From Planoprotostelium fungivorum (taxonomy: Eukaryota > Evosea > Variosea > Cavosteliida > Cavosteliaceae), in contig MDYQ01000497.1 in assembly GCA_003024175.1 (NCBI GenBank), forward strand, positions 9,659 through 73,658: DNA of 64,000 nucleotides, given 5' to 3'. How positions within the stretch are numbered: position 1 is the stretch's first letter; the number at the start of each line of letters is the position of its first letter. A model generated the notes under the pieces. It made no database searches. It worked only from the letters and a program-made list of their open reading frames with translations, and was not told where the DNA came from. Position numbers and translations under genes: made by a program. This document shows positions 35,887 through 48,146 of this stretch, one piece after another.

Positions 35887-37334
35887 TCACATGTTCCAAG
35901 TGACAAGAAATATCTTTATCAAAAGTTGATCGTTTTGTGCACAGAAGTAGGCACGACCTCCTTCTCCACCTTCTCTCCTTCGTCCTATCGCACCTTCAGT
36001 CTCACACCTCTTCTCACGACTCACCGCGATCTCTATCTTGGGCATGCCTCGATTCAGAGAGTCCAATAGAATGCAAGCCTTACACACTGGATTACTCGAT
36101 ATGTAATTGCATCGACTGCATTTGCCTGATAGAATGAGTTTGTCTCTGTCGTCTGTGTAGAGACGTACCTTGTTCAGGGATCTTACTCAGTGTCTCCTGT
36201 TGGATGTGTAGGTTCTCTCCTGATCGGATGATGTCTAGTTTGTGTCAGATGTCGTTTCGAATGATTTGTATCGGATGGAAACCGTGAATCGTCTCGAGAT
36301 GAAGTAGACATCATGATGATGCGATCGCGAATCATGAGATGTTCACCGATGATGGAACTGGGGCGTATGGCCTCTAGATCTTTGAGAAAATTCCTGGCGT
36401 AGCCTCGATACGCGTTCGGGCTGTAGATGCACTCGGTGGAAAAGTAATCCAATTTCTTGAAATAAGCGTACATGACGATCTCTTTCTCGTACGTGTATTT
36501 GAATGGTTTCATCCTGGGTAAGGCATCCTGAATAGTCTGAGTGTGAATGAATTCATCGCACGTCACCTCTGTCCCCGTGGTGATGCTAGTACAACGAGTC
36601 AATCTAGAGATATCGCCTCGTAACACTGTCGTACATCAGATCGGGCCGCATGGGACCGGTTTTAAGGTTTAACTCACGGTTGAGGAGTACTGTCTCTGCG
36701 ATATCGTCTGCGTTGTGCCCGGTGACGATTTTGTCGGCTTTCAACAGCATGGCACCTCTGTCTAAAGCTTGTCTTCTGAAGACTCCACAGAAGGTACCTG
36801 AAGGATGGTTGATTCGAATATGAGTGAAGATGATCTCACAGTTGTTCTTCAGACCGATCTTGGCGACGATGGCGTCCATGGTCCACCCATAGAGCTCTTC
36901 ATACGAGACGATCTTGAGTGGGATCTTGTATTGTTCTTGGTTTCTCTTCACTGTCTGAAAAAAGTGAGAAGATGGAGAGGGGACAAGAGATCAACCTCCA
37001 ATGAATCGTCGCGATATCCCGTGATACCTTCATCGACCGATAAGAGGAACAAATCGAGCCCGTAATTATATCTCTGATTCAAAGTTGTCATTACTTCTGC
37101 CAGCACTGTCGAATCTGATGGACATCAATCACGGCACCAATTGAATGAATCACCCTTTCCCCCCGAAGCTGCTATAGCGACACGGTCACCCGCTTTGAAC
37201 AATTTGTTGTCGACGATGGTCTGATGGATCTCCTCCTCGAAAACATGATAAAAGCATGGTTTGCACATCATCTCCGCCGTCTTTGGGCGCTTCACGACGG
37301 CTCTTCCCGTCTTACATCGTGTGCACTCCTTCAT
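35887..37334 (-). CDS. CTU1: Cytoplasmic tRNA 2-thiolation protein 1 (CTU1/NCS6)
   Basis: Starts [20 protein letters not shown] at 37334. The N-terminal zinc finger CxxC...CKPC is followed by the PP-loop [12 protein letters not shown], read across an intron near 37170-37100. Then come [20 protein letters not shown], the catalytic-cysteine segment [57 protein letters not shown] and the C-terminal zinc motifs CSRC...[13 protein letters not shown]. With CTU2 the enzyme thiolates wobble uridine-34 of tRNA Lys/Glu/Gln. The last exon is uncertain: an in-frame reading continues to 35887, but a splice after KIEIA would change the tail. It starts 130 bp from a divergent gene of unknown function. Confidence 0.93.
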
Positions 37335-37463
37335 GGTGATGTGATTCGGAAATGAGATCTCAATCGTGAGAAATTTGACCAAAAAAATCTTGATGCATCT
37401 ACAACGCTATCTCTTCCCCTTCCTTGAAGATACTTTGGGCTGCCCATTTTTCACAGAAACATC

Positions 37464-39355
37464 ATGCAAGCGAACACACAAGAACACGACACCAATCGAC
37501 CTGCAGATATTTATTCGTATACGAATCCATCGACACAAAACATGGTGAGAGTTGATCGATCGAGTGGAATCATTGACTGTTGATAAGTCAGAAACACTTG
37601 GCTTCGAACCGAAGTATTCAGATTTCACTTGTCACGTCGCAGAGACTGCTTCGTCTCAACCATTCATGGGCTATCCCAAACTGTCTGATATGAATATACC
37701 TCAAGTTCCGGAAGTGAAACCATACACCAGCCAATACACAGCTCCCTCTCTCACCGCATCGGCGCCACCTGCGACGATTGGAGATATCACTCCATTACCT
37801 GCTAATTGGAAACCTGTGAGCCATCATTGTCCATCACCTCCACTTCGACTCTCATTGACTTTTGAGTGCAGACCAATGGCACGATGACCCTACCTTTCAA
37901 CAAGACTGAATCGGACTGCGAGAAGATCTTCTACGATTGGGTCTCTTCTCTCTTTCTCACTCCAACTGGATTTAAGGTGACATCCACCTTCATCATTATT
38001 CCAATCTCATCCACGTCTGATGTGATATCATCACATCATCCTATGCAATGATCTCACCACCGAAACAGAAAGCGGCCAAATTCCTCTCGAAGCGTTACTT
38101 TGTTCCCTTTCTCTACGGAAACGTGACGGCCACCGTAACTTATCGATGTCAATTGGGACGACACGTACAGAACCACCGAACCGGAGTCGAAGAGATGATC
38201 TGGGACGTGTACAACGGCTATCAGATCATCCCTTTTCCTGACGTGCTCATGTGTGCAGACAGCGACGAAGAGATGAGAAACAGCTGTGAGAATCTCAATC
38301 AGTGGAACATCTCGCCCAAGACCATCACATACAGCAGCTTGGGTGAATTGATTTCATTTTATTTTGAATGACTTGGGACTGAAGAGAGAAGAGGTGCTGA
38401 GAAATACGGGGCTGACCATTGGAACCCCTTTGACTACGGAGGAGATTTGGATGAAGCACACCGAGCCTCACATTCGTGGAACGTCACAGAGTCGATGCCA
38501 GAGACAAACCGAAGAGCAGAAACACACCAGGTGAATTTTAGCGGGAAAATTTGGCGGGAAAACGGACTCGTCACAGATACATTCGAAATTTCGAAATCAC
38601 GAAGATGGACTATTCGAATTACAACATGAACATTATCTTCTTACCTGTCTTCTTCGGTACCTATTACTCAGGTGAAACATCACACGCGAGTCCAATCCAA
38701 CTCATTCGAAACAGAGACGAAACCGTACCACTTTCTCATCAATGGACAAAACGGAACTTATCACGCAGAGAGACCTCCTTTCGGTGAGCATCATGACGAT
38801 GAGCCGTTCTCATCTTCTTCATCATCACCATCGTGACACGTTCTCTCATCGTCATCGTCATCATCGTTTCACCTCCACGACTGACATCCACAGGTGCCGG
38901 TAAATTCGGTGACGTCATGAAGGGCGCCTACAACCTATTCGGTTACATCACCGGAAAGAACAACGAAGAGATCGTTCTCCTCAGCGGTAAAGAACTCGTA
39001 GAGAAAGACAACCAGAAGGTATAACACGTCACACCACCACCTCCACTCAATCGTTCAGGTCTACGAAGAACGAAGTTATTTCCTCTTATTTCCACGAACA
39101 GACCCCCTCGCAGTTGGTTTTATCACGTTAACCAACTCTTCCGCTTATCCCGTAGAAATTAGAGCACAGAAGAGAAGAGGTGTTACGGTTGGAAGGACGG
39201 TGACGTTATCGGCGGGCAGCACGGAGACTTACGATTACTGCGGACACTGGTGCATACAAGTGGTGAGGGGAAATCCAAAGGAGATAAGGGTGGATCGAGT
39301 GGAGACGAGGGGAGGGGGAACGTTGGGAGATAAGCTGGGGATACTCGATAAATGA
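37464..39355 (+). CDS. Conserved protein of unknown function with an FLINGQNG motif
   Basis: The ATG at 37464 opens MQANTQEHDTNRPADIYSY, joined across a short intron to SETLGFEPKYSDFTCH. The middle contains KRYFVPFLYGNVTATVTYRC, MNIIFLPVFFGTYYSE and, after another intron, YHFLINGQNGTYHAERPPFG and KFGDVMKGAYNLFG. The tail includes GFITLTNSSAYPVEIRAQ and ends GILDK at 39353-39355. The combination LPV...Y followed by F-x-x-NGQ-x-G-x-x-x-x-E-R-P resembles a motif seen in zinc-ribbon/primosome-like and membrane proteins of bacteria and protists. This is a pattern match from memory, not a domain assignment. No clear transmembrane helix was seen. Function unknown. Confidence 0.75.
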
Positions 39356-41529
39356 ATGAGATTGTAATCTGAATAGCGTCTGTAAAGATTTTCGTGAAGA
39401 CATAAGGAGAATATGATATTATCAAAAGATTAAGAATGGGTGCCTCATCAGACGATGAGAATGATACGACGACAATGTACCAAGACCAAATTCTCAATGT
39501 ATTATCCGAGCTTCCAGAAGCGATTCGACCGTCGCTCAGTTCTGCCACTGAATAAACACTGCCACTGTGACCAGAGAGGGTAGCTGCACAGGTTCCATCG
39601 ATATTCCATACTTTCACCGTCTGGTCTGCACTGCCGGAAGCCAATTGACCGTTGCTCAGCCCCGTCACGGAGAATATGCTGTCAGTGTGACCGACGAGTG
39701 TCGCTGTACATTGCCCGTCCAATGTCCATATCTTCAAGGTATCGCCTCCACCACCTGAAACGATCTGACCATTGCTCAACTCTGCAATTGATCGTACAGG
39801 TGCCTTGTGGCCAGAGAAGGTAGTCACACAGGTTCCATCGAGTTTCCACACTTTCACTGTCTTGTCTGCACTGCCGGAAGCCAATTGACCGTTGCTCAGT
39901 CCTGCCACTGAAAAGACCGATCCAGAATGTCCATATATGGTGACTGTGCAAGTGCCATCCAATGTCCATATCTTCACTGTCTCATCCTTACTGCCTGAGG
40001 CGATCTGACCGTTGCATAACTCTGTAACTGAGATGACGGAATCGGTGTGACCAGATAGGGTAGCTGTACACCTTCCGTCCAAGTCCCAGATTTTCACCGC
40101 TTTATCTGTACTGCCAGTGGCCAATTGCCCGTTCCGGAGCTCCACTATGCATCGTATCCAACATCGATGACCAGAGAGGGTAGCTGTGCACTTTCCATCT
40201 GGGTTCCAGATCTTCACCATCCCGTCTTCACTGCCGGACGCGATCTGCCCGTTCTTCATACTATACACTGTGTCAATACAACTCCGATGTCCCGTGAGAG
40301 TGGCTGCACGAGTGGTATCCATCGTCCAAGTCTTTCTGTTCGATCTATGCTTCCACCCTCTCCACGTTGTGATGGGGTCTGCTATTCCAAAATAATCTAA
40401 CTCCTCTGTCACCTTCCAGGCGATCTCTCTGCTTCCAGTTCTGAGATAGTCTAACACGCGAGCGAAAGCTCGACTGTTCCTGTCGATCGGATGACCTGCA
40501 CCGCGTCAACCTCTTCGTCTCTCCTTCTCCCTTCTTCACCTTCTGCTCCTTCTGTCCAGCGACCTGAAGCGAGTGCAGCCAACACACTCTCTTCTCCACC
40601 CTTACGCAGTGTCTTCTTCGTTGTGATGTACTTTTTCCCCCTCACGTTCAGCTTAACTTTCTCTTCCTGCTCTTCCACGTATTTCTCAGCCTTCTTTACG
40701 TTCTCTCGCGTCCTGTATGTCGTCAGTTTTCCCTCGGCCTCCGTTCTCAATCACGTGTTCATGATCTCGTCGATCCTGTTGGTCTCTTTTTTAACTAACG
40801 CGATCTCCCTCTCTGTGTCCCTCCACTTCGTCCTGAGAAGGCTCTCTATCTTGTCTTGTATGATCGGATCGGCTGCATCTCCCATTCTTCTCCTCTTCCT
40901 CCTCTCGTCTTCTTCTTCTGGTACGATCCAGAAGAAATCGAGCTCATCTTGTATCTTTCTCTTGACTTCCCCTCCTGATTGCAAATAATCCAATACACTC
41001 TCGAACTTCTTTGCATCTCGATCGATAAAATAGTAACCTGATCTCTGTCACTTTCTCTCTTCTCTTCCCCTGACCTTTATCATCGGGTTTCCATTTTCCG
41101 CTGATCAGCATCTCAGTCAACAATGATGGGTTCTTTAGGAGTGTCGTCTTGGTCGTTTCGATCTCCTGTCCTCCAACGTTGAACTTCAGCTGAAGAGGTA
41201 GCGCTTCTAGCTTTTCCTCTCGTTCCTTCTGCATCAATTCGCATCTGTTCACGCATCAGTCTCCCCGATGGCGTCTTCACCATGGCTCACTGTTTTAATC
41301 TTTCTTCCAAGATCTTTCCTAACGTTAGACAGTCCGCCTCATACACCTCGAATGCTTCTCTGAATCTCTTCAGACGCTCATAAAACCGAGTTAAGAAGGT
41401 GTCCGTCATCCTTCTCCTCGCGTCGGTGAAATGATCTGGTGACGGATGGGGACAGATCATGGGGGCGGTTCTGATGCCTCTGAGTACGCCGAGTAAGGAG
41501 GGGGAGTGGCTGTTGGTTTGTGCTTCCAT
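39183..41529 (-). CDS. Protein with two KCTD-type BTB/T1 domains and seven WD40 repeats
   Basis: Starts MEAQTNSHSPSLLGVLRG at 41529. Exon 2 encodes a T1 domain, LKFNVGGQEIETTKTTLL...YYFIDRDAKKFESVLDYLQS. A charged coiled-coil-like linker leads to a second T1 unit, VKLNVRGKKYITTKKTL...IDRNSRAFARVLDYLRTG. From 40330 to about 39460 there are seven WD40 repeats of the form TATLSGHxxxV...NGQxASGSxDxTVKIWxxDG. BTB/T1 domains often mediate oligomerisation or CUL3 binding, and WD40 propellers recruit substrates (family knowledge), so an E3 adaptor is plausible but inferred. The open frame continues past the propeller to 39183, antisense to the 3' end of the + gene. The true end may lie earlier, near 39460. 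Confidence 0.85.
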
Positions 41530-42171
41530 CGGTGATTGGCACTGCGGCCCAACGGAGATGTTGCACTTTAAAATAATGTACCAGAAAAAATGAACGAGTT
41601 CTCCCGGAGTTTAAATTATTCTCCGGGGGGTCAATCAGATGATCTCAGTTGCAATTCCACCAATTTACGAGAGTACACCTACAATGGCTGATGCTATAGC
41701 TGATCACGTATTCTTCTTTCACACGAAGACTTGATGTCCAGATGATATGGAGGTGAATGTTGACAATCTCAAGACCAAATGACTTGCTCCGTAATATTGA
41801 TCTAATCAAATGGCCATACAATACCTCCCACCTGCACATCTTTCAACATGGAGTGACAAAATCAAAAAAAGTTCTTCGAATGATGGCATTCAGTACCAAG
41901 TAGTGATACCTTCCAACACAACAGCAAGAGAGATTAGACTGAATAAAAGAATGATGAACATGAGCTTGTAAAACATCGCCCGAGATACTACCAGGAAAAC
42001 ATCGGAGAAAATTTTTGTAATTCCGACATCGCCATGGATGACCTCCGATATTTTAAAGTGGTTCGAATCTCTATAGAACATGCTGAAGACATACAGTCTC
42101 TAACAATGGATGCAATTGTCTCTAACTCATCACATCCTGATGTCCACATCTCTTCACATCTTTCGTTCCTT
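41530..42171. other. Intergenic region with only small open frames
   Basis: 642 bp between the BTB-WD40 gene and the SMP-C2 gene, both on minus. A minus ATG frame (42081-41890, 63 aa) ends with one hydrophobic stretch (LMFIILLFSLISLAVVL). It has no recognisable family and no clear partner exons, so it was not called as a gene. The rest appears to be 3' and 5' flank. Confidence 0.4.
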
Positions 42172-45100
42172 TCATTCAATCTTGGCCGCAGCCTTCACTT
42201 CTTCTTTTCCAGGCACGTATCTGAGAACCAATCTGACCTCCCCGACAACTGCATCTTGCTTCTTGTCCGTCTTCTCTTGCTTCTTACCACTGTCTTGTCT
42301 CTGTTCCCTCTCAGTCGCCGTTGTCTGACCGGCTCTCACCTTGACCTCCACGTAAAACTCTTTCGCATCGTTTCCAGCAGAGAAAAAGTCTAAGACAGCC
42401 TGGCCGATGAAGTGATCGCCCGCGGTGGTGTCTCTCGCCAAGAGTGTAACCTGCTGGTGTGAGAGAGAATAAAATGAAATAAAATGACCTCCAATATCCT
42501 CTTGTCTCTGCTCTTGACGCTCATCTCAAAGAAATCACCCCACACTGGATTTCTCGATTTTTTCACGGCCGTTGTAGTGCAGACCTGTCAGGTGATCAGT
42601 GCGTGAAATTTCATCGAAAACTAACTCCGTGTGCACCGGTAGAGAGTACACAGTAAGGCATAGAGTGTGATGGAAGGGAATCGATCTTGAGATTGTGACC
42701 CGATATGACTTTCACGTGGACCACCCCGGCGTTATCTGCATCACCGTCATCATCATGATCATCACATTGCATCATCGCGATCGCATCGTAAAGAGATGAC
42801 GATGACGATGATCTTCGACATCACGATCGTGTGATCGTGATCGTGATCGCGATCATGTGCATGACAAAGTCGATCACCTGATTTCATCAGACTCAGAGTG
42901 TTCGCCCGGCTGTTCTCTTGCTTCGTGTGCAGCAGATCAATTTGGTTGTGCGTCACCGCCGACACTTCAATGTCGGGAACTGTCAATCCCTCGTCAGTAT
43001 CATTCGCTTCATCTACAACTCGCCTCCAAACAGGGTGTAGTAGGGTATCGTGATGGTTTCCGGGGAAACGATCGAATTCCTGAGAATACCGTGGACCCAA
43101 TCCGTCATCCATTCGCGTAAATAAGGGACGCACATGATGTCGAACGTCTGTGATGAGATTCAGAGGAAATTTCGCGTGGATTTCGTTACGTTGAAGGGTT
43201 TGACGGAGGCTTTGATATCAGGTAGAGATTCGAAGCATGTGGTGATGGTGTGGAGGTAAGGTGGCCGCGCAAAGAAAGTCATGTCTAATTTCATCTGCCG
43301 CATCACATCAGCATCGTCATTGGATGACGTCGAATCATCGATAATGCGATGGCATCACATCGTGATGATGGATGTGTGATGTCCATCGATGATGTCGAGT
43401 TGATTAGACGATGTGTGAAATCACCCTTCCCGATAGGTCCAAATCGTCGATGTAGATGGGCAGAGTGAATAAGATTCCAAAGGGTAATCGAAAGACAACA
43501 TCCAACTGTATATCAGCCGAACCAAAGTATGTCATCAGATAATGAAGACACTGAGACAGCGTCATTGATGATGTGATACCATCACATCACACACCGAATC
43601 TTGATGTGAACTGTCCTTGTACACGATTTCTCTGAACACCGGTGGTAGAGCTCCAAAGTTCATCTCCCTGATGAAAACAGAATGCTGTATGATGTCAATC
43701 GATGTCACATCATGTGATGCATTGTCATCATATTCTATCCATCATCGCTATTGAATAGGATATGATCTCATCTACAACTCACGATGAATGATACCGGAAA
43801 ATTCTTCAGTCGAGTGTCTACAATATTCTGAAATTTCCTGTGTGTCGTGCCAGAAATGTCTTTCACCATGTACCTCCACAATTCTCTGAACATGATGTTG
43901 AACCAAAGTCCGTTCTCGATATTTTCGGCCGTGGAGTTCAACTGCCGTTCGTCAAGATGCAACGTCTCATTCGTATGTCTCCACCTCTCCGAGAGGATCC
44001 AATTGCGCTTCTTCTCTCGCTCTGACCCTCTCTCTCTTCACATTCTTGTGTCCTTCAATCTTGTATAGTCCCAAAAGAATCATTCCCGCCCATAATACCG
44101 AGAAATTTCCCGTTCCGAGAGCGTACAGTGCCATACCAGACAATACAAAGAGTCCGACATCATCAAAGGTGGACAATAGAGAGTTGAGGCTGGTCATCGT
44201 GTCTCCTGCCACGTTGACCGTCTCGTAGCTGTAGATGGGTGCGTTCTCCGTGGTCGTATCGCTGTCTCCACCTTCTTCTTCTGGTCCCTGAATGAAAGTT
44301 GACGTGATGGGGCTTTCGATGAACTCACGATGCTGTAGGAATCAGATATGACACTGACCGGCCGGCTCGAAGATTCTCCTTCGTCTTCCCATTGTGCAGA
44401 TTGCCCTGATGATTCCGATCAGATCCGTCATCCATCATCATCATCATGTCCATCGCGATCGTGATCACCTAATGATCTCGTCTGAGCGTAACTCGTCTCG
44501 ATGTTTCGAACTTGTTGTGCGTGCAATATACCGGCGTTGATTCTCGTGGAGATTCTCTTCGATCGGCCCAATTTGAGTGCGTTGTGGGCCATGGATAAGA
44601 CGGATGCCGTGTGAGGTTGTAGGTTCGATACCTGCTCGTGTCATTTTTTATCTTTCTCTCACGTGCATCAACTCCATCGCGCGTGTCTCGTGAGAACATG
44701 ATGATGATGTCTTTACGATGAGAAGGTTGACTCACGAGATCGACGATGTTATCTTTGTAGCCGAGAGCGACTCTAGCTCGGACGATGTTGTCCACGATCT
44801 GATGGGCCATCTCGATGGAACTGTCGCTGTCATAAGGCCGATACGTCCTCGACTCTGAACGAGATCAGAGATGGAGGAGGAGAATGCATTATGATTACCC
44901 GTCACGGTGCTGTCCGTGGGGGAGGGGCCGACGATTCGAAAACTATAATACAAGTTGTCGTTGACTTTGTAATATCCTGCGAAGGTGAGGGACGTGAAAA
45001 ACGATGCATTATGGAGATGGATCACCTTTTTGGATGGATGTAATATCAGACAGGGCAACCCTCTCCATTCTAGATTGTGTCATTCAGAATGAAGAAGTGA

Positions 45101-45354
45101 TAATGGTACCTCAGGATCCTAGATGTGCCGAATCTGAACTTGACCCGGTATAATGCTTTGTCAGTCAGCATCATGACTCTATCCTGTTCTCTCTCGACTT
45201 TGTTTATGAATACCACGATCCATCCTCTCAACAGCTGTGAAATCGGGTGAGATCATCTTTCAACGCCTTCGATGCATTTCACATTCTCATCCTTTGGCAC
45301 GACTTTCGTCGTGAGCGTCTCGACATCCTCTCCCGCAAACTCTCCTGACCACAT
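42172..45354 (-). CDS. SMP- and C2-domain lipid-transfer protein (extended-synaptotagmin/tricalbin-like) with N-terminal PH/GRAM- or hSac2-like domain
   Basis: The N-terminal exons encode RGWIVVFINKVEREQDRVMM, LTDKALYRVKFRFGTSRILR and VNDNLYYSFRIVGPSP, resembling a PH/GRAM or hSac2 (TPRG1-like) fold. A helical region (ASVLSMAHNALKLGRSKRIS, RINAGILHAQQVRNIETSY) and an acidic linker follow. Then a membrane hairpin (DVGLFVLSGMALYALGTGNF, SVLWAGMILLGLYKIEGHKN) precedes an SMP lipid-transfer domain (ENGLWFNIMFRELWRYMVKD, FREIVY, LPFGILFTLPIYIDDLDLSG). A C2 domain closes it (KSRNPVWGDFFEM, LARDTTAGDHFIGQAVLDFF), stop at 42172. SMP-C2 proteins tether ER to plasma membrane and move lipids (family knowledge). 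The chosen start (ATG at 45354) is the first in-frame ATG with a continuous acidic exon; a start further upstream or two separate genes are possible. Confidence 0.7.
42722..42870. repeat. CAT/ATG-rich low-complexity tract in an intron, with GATC palindromes
   Basis: An intron of the SMP-C2 gene is inflated by CATCATCATGATCATCA- and GTGATCGTGATCGTGATCG-type sequence with many short self-complementary words. Similar tracts occur at 21856-21922, 28741-28800, 43310-43420 and 59690-59800, always in introns. Confidence 0.7.
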
Positions 45355-45606
45355 TAGGTGCTGGCCTTGTGTGCGAAATTCGTTTACAGACAATAACTGA
45401 TTATTTCTACAACGATCACGTGACCCATATGTAATGAACTGACAGACACAGATGAAACCTTTGTCTATAAACCTCACTGCCTCGTTCACTCCTATTAAGA
45501 TGATAGTACAATGTCATCCATTCACTACTGGCCTATCTGGCTATTGCTCGGCATTGAGCGTACGGTCTCGGTGAAGAAAGAATAAATTACAAAAAACGTA
45601 CTTTAT

Positions 45607-47939
45607 TCAAACGGCGGCAAACTTTGACCTCGCGCGGATCTTATGCCCGTAAATAAAGAAGACGAACGGAAGGGGAGTCATGATGGCCGTGATACCTCCT
45701 AAGACACAGCCGGCTCCGACATCACCCATACCTTCATACATGTAGCGTCTGTTGTATGTCAATCCATGCCATGTCCGTCCACGATCGTCTCGATGATGAT
45801 GATGAGAGATCGACTCACGCGAATAAGGGAAAACAAGCGGCGAACGTGCATCTCAAAAATGCGTTCGCGGCCAGCGCTGATGCTGCGTACATCGAATAAG
45901 CGTCGACGAGGTAAGTGAATACACCTGTTTTCATCAGCACAGACCTCTCTTTCATCTCCTCTCACCCGTGTAAACTAACAAGATACCCGCACCGAATGGA
46001 ATACCGGATAGGATCAAGACGATCCAGTGGACCTCTGCGTAAATGAGTCGTACACCTTAAAACCTTGTACACACGTGGGGGACTGACTCCGGCGAACCAG
46101 AATAAACCGATGGGAACGAGAATTCCGCCCAACATGGCGGGTGGCAGTCTGAATTCAGGAGGAGCTTCTCCTGCACCACGTCAACGGAGAAATGAAATGA
46201 AATAAAAGATGTCACCTGCATTGCGACCGATGAGCCAGGCGTATATGATTCTCCAAATGGGATAAGAAACAGAAGCCATGAGATGTCTGTTCCCTCTTCA
46301 GTCCCAAATCCCGAGAATAAATCGATTTAAAATGTTCCAATCATTCTCACCCCACGAGTACTCCCATGAAAGCTAAACCCACTTGCCACAGATTAAATCC
46401 GTGGTGCCCAAAGACAATGTCAAAGGAAACGAAGAAGAGATAGAGGATGCCTCTCAACACCGCCGTCCACGTGCACAGTAAGAAGACGATGGGCTCTCCA
46501 AATAACAATTGAAAGGGTCTCGCGATGGACACACGAAGTGTGCGGTACAAAGACTTTTTGTGTTTTTCAGAAGAAGAGATGAGCTCCTGTTTTCTCATCA
46601 TCACCACCGTCTTCTCTTCTCCTCTCACCTTCTTTCCTGTCTCTTTCCTGAGACGCTGCGCTTTCTTCTTCAAGATCATCGGTGCGTACGTCTCCGGCAC
46701 GATGAGGACGATGAGGATGAGCATGACACCGCTCCAGATGGTCATCACCCTCCATGTCCACCTCCAATAGGTGAAGTAATTGATGAAACCTCCTACTCTT
46801 ACGTCAGCTCCTCCTCTTCTCATCATCGCAACGAACCGATGACTGGACCGGCCACGGGGCCTATGAAAGGTGCCAGAGTGTAGATAGACATAGGTGCCCC
46901 CACTTGTGATTTGATGAACATGTCAGAGATGGTGCCGCCTCCCACGCTGCCATCGTTAGACTCTCGTGATACGACGGATCGTTGTGACTACCTGACAAAG
47001 GCAGAACCAGAGAAACCAGCCAGAAAGAGAAGGGCGAGCTCGCCGCCGTAGGTTGGAACGAGAGCCGTGCCGAGGCACCAGGCGGTGAAGAAGATAAAAG
47101 AGGCGCGATAGATGATGTTCCTACCCAGAAATTCGGAGAGGGGTGACATCAGCATGGGACCTGACACGATGATGAGCGTAAAGAGGTGTGCGTGTGATGT
47201 TCACCGAAACCGAGGCCGAACATGAAGGTCGTGACACCGACCGTCGCGGCTTCTGCTCCAACACCGAATTCGGCCTCCACTTGATGATTCGTCGTCGAGA
47301 TGATGGAAGATGCACAGTAGACGCAAACCTATTAACGGTCAATTAGAGGTGAAGGGGATGAGAGGGGGAAAGGTGATGTACCTGTCCGATGGAGATGATG
47401 ATGGTTATGATCCACTTGTACCAGAGAGCAAAGTTTTTCGGATTATTTGGGTCGTTGGAGCCGTCCTGTAGAGGATGAGATGAGATTCGATGAGATACGA
47501 ACCCATGTGACAATGTTGGGGTCCATGCTGTCTTGTTTCATTTGGTCGGATATCTTCTCTTTCGGTGCTCTGACAAAATGACCGATGAAGGGTGGTCCTG
47601 ACATGGTTGGTTATGATAAACGGTTCTCGAAGGAAGGATCACTACCTTTACATTTTTTTTGTGCTTCTGTGAGTGTATCTGTCGTGATGGGTAGACCTTT
47701 TTCGACATCCTCAGAAGATATAGAGGATGCATCCACCTGATTCAATCACTCAAATATAATCGATCGGTCCTCACCGAACTCTTTTGATGATCGCGTAGCT
47801 CGATGTCACTGTCATCTTGCTCGGCCAGGTCACAGGGACTCGATGGAAGTGGAATGAGAGGCGTAGGTGGCTCAGCTGACATTCATGAGCAATATATCCT
47901 CTTGAATACCATACCTTGATCAATACCTCTATCTCCCAT
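45607..47939 (-). CDS. Major facilitator superfamily transporter (DHA1-type)
   Basis: The ATG at 47939 gives MGDRGIDQ, spliced to an acidic N-terminal tail. [18 protein letters not shown] enters the first helix. Typical MFS features follow: GPMSEFLGRN (loop 2-3 motif), the helix [71 protein letters not shown] with [20 protein letters not shown], and [20 protein letters not shown]. The end [17 protein letters not shown] precedes TGA at 45607-45609, overlapped by AATAAA. This exact arrangement is common in fungal-type drug:H+ antiporters, so export of xenobiotics or polyamines at the plasma membrane is likely; the substrate is unknown. Confidence 0.93.
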
Positions 47940-48146
47940 GGTGTTGGTCATCTTTAAGAGGAATTCCGACAGTCTCTTCGGAATAACTCACGAAATACCA
48001 TGAAAACCTCCCAATCTACAACACTCATCACTCCCTTTCGCATCTTTATTGTTACGAAGGCACCTTAGACCTTCACCTGCGAGCTCCGACTTCTCATCCT
48101 CCACTCATGCTCAAACATGACGTCTACGAGGTACTCCATCTGTCCT

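Noticed and set aside
41890-42081. 63-aa minus-strand membrane peptide
   Set aside because: A single hydrophobic segment with no partner exons or known family; may be chance in AT-richer intergenic DNA.
44575-44646. tRNA-Arg-like stretch: ATGGATAAG followed by a B-box-like GGTTCGATACC and a T6 run
   Set aside because: No matching 5' acceptor strand (GACACGA) exists, the distance between D-like and T-like parts is about 6 nt too short, and the minus strand encodes a continuous in-frame exon (SVLSMAHNALKLGRSKR) of the SMP-C2 gene. Treated as coincidence.
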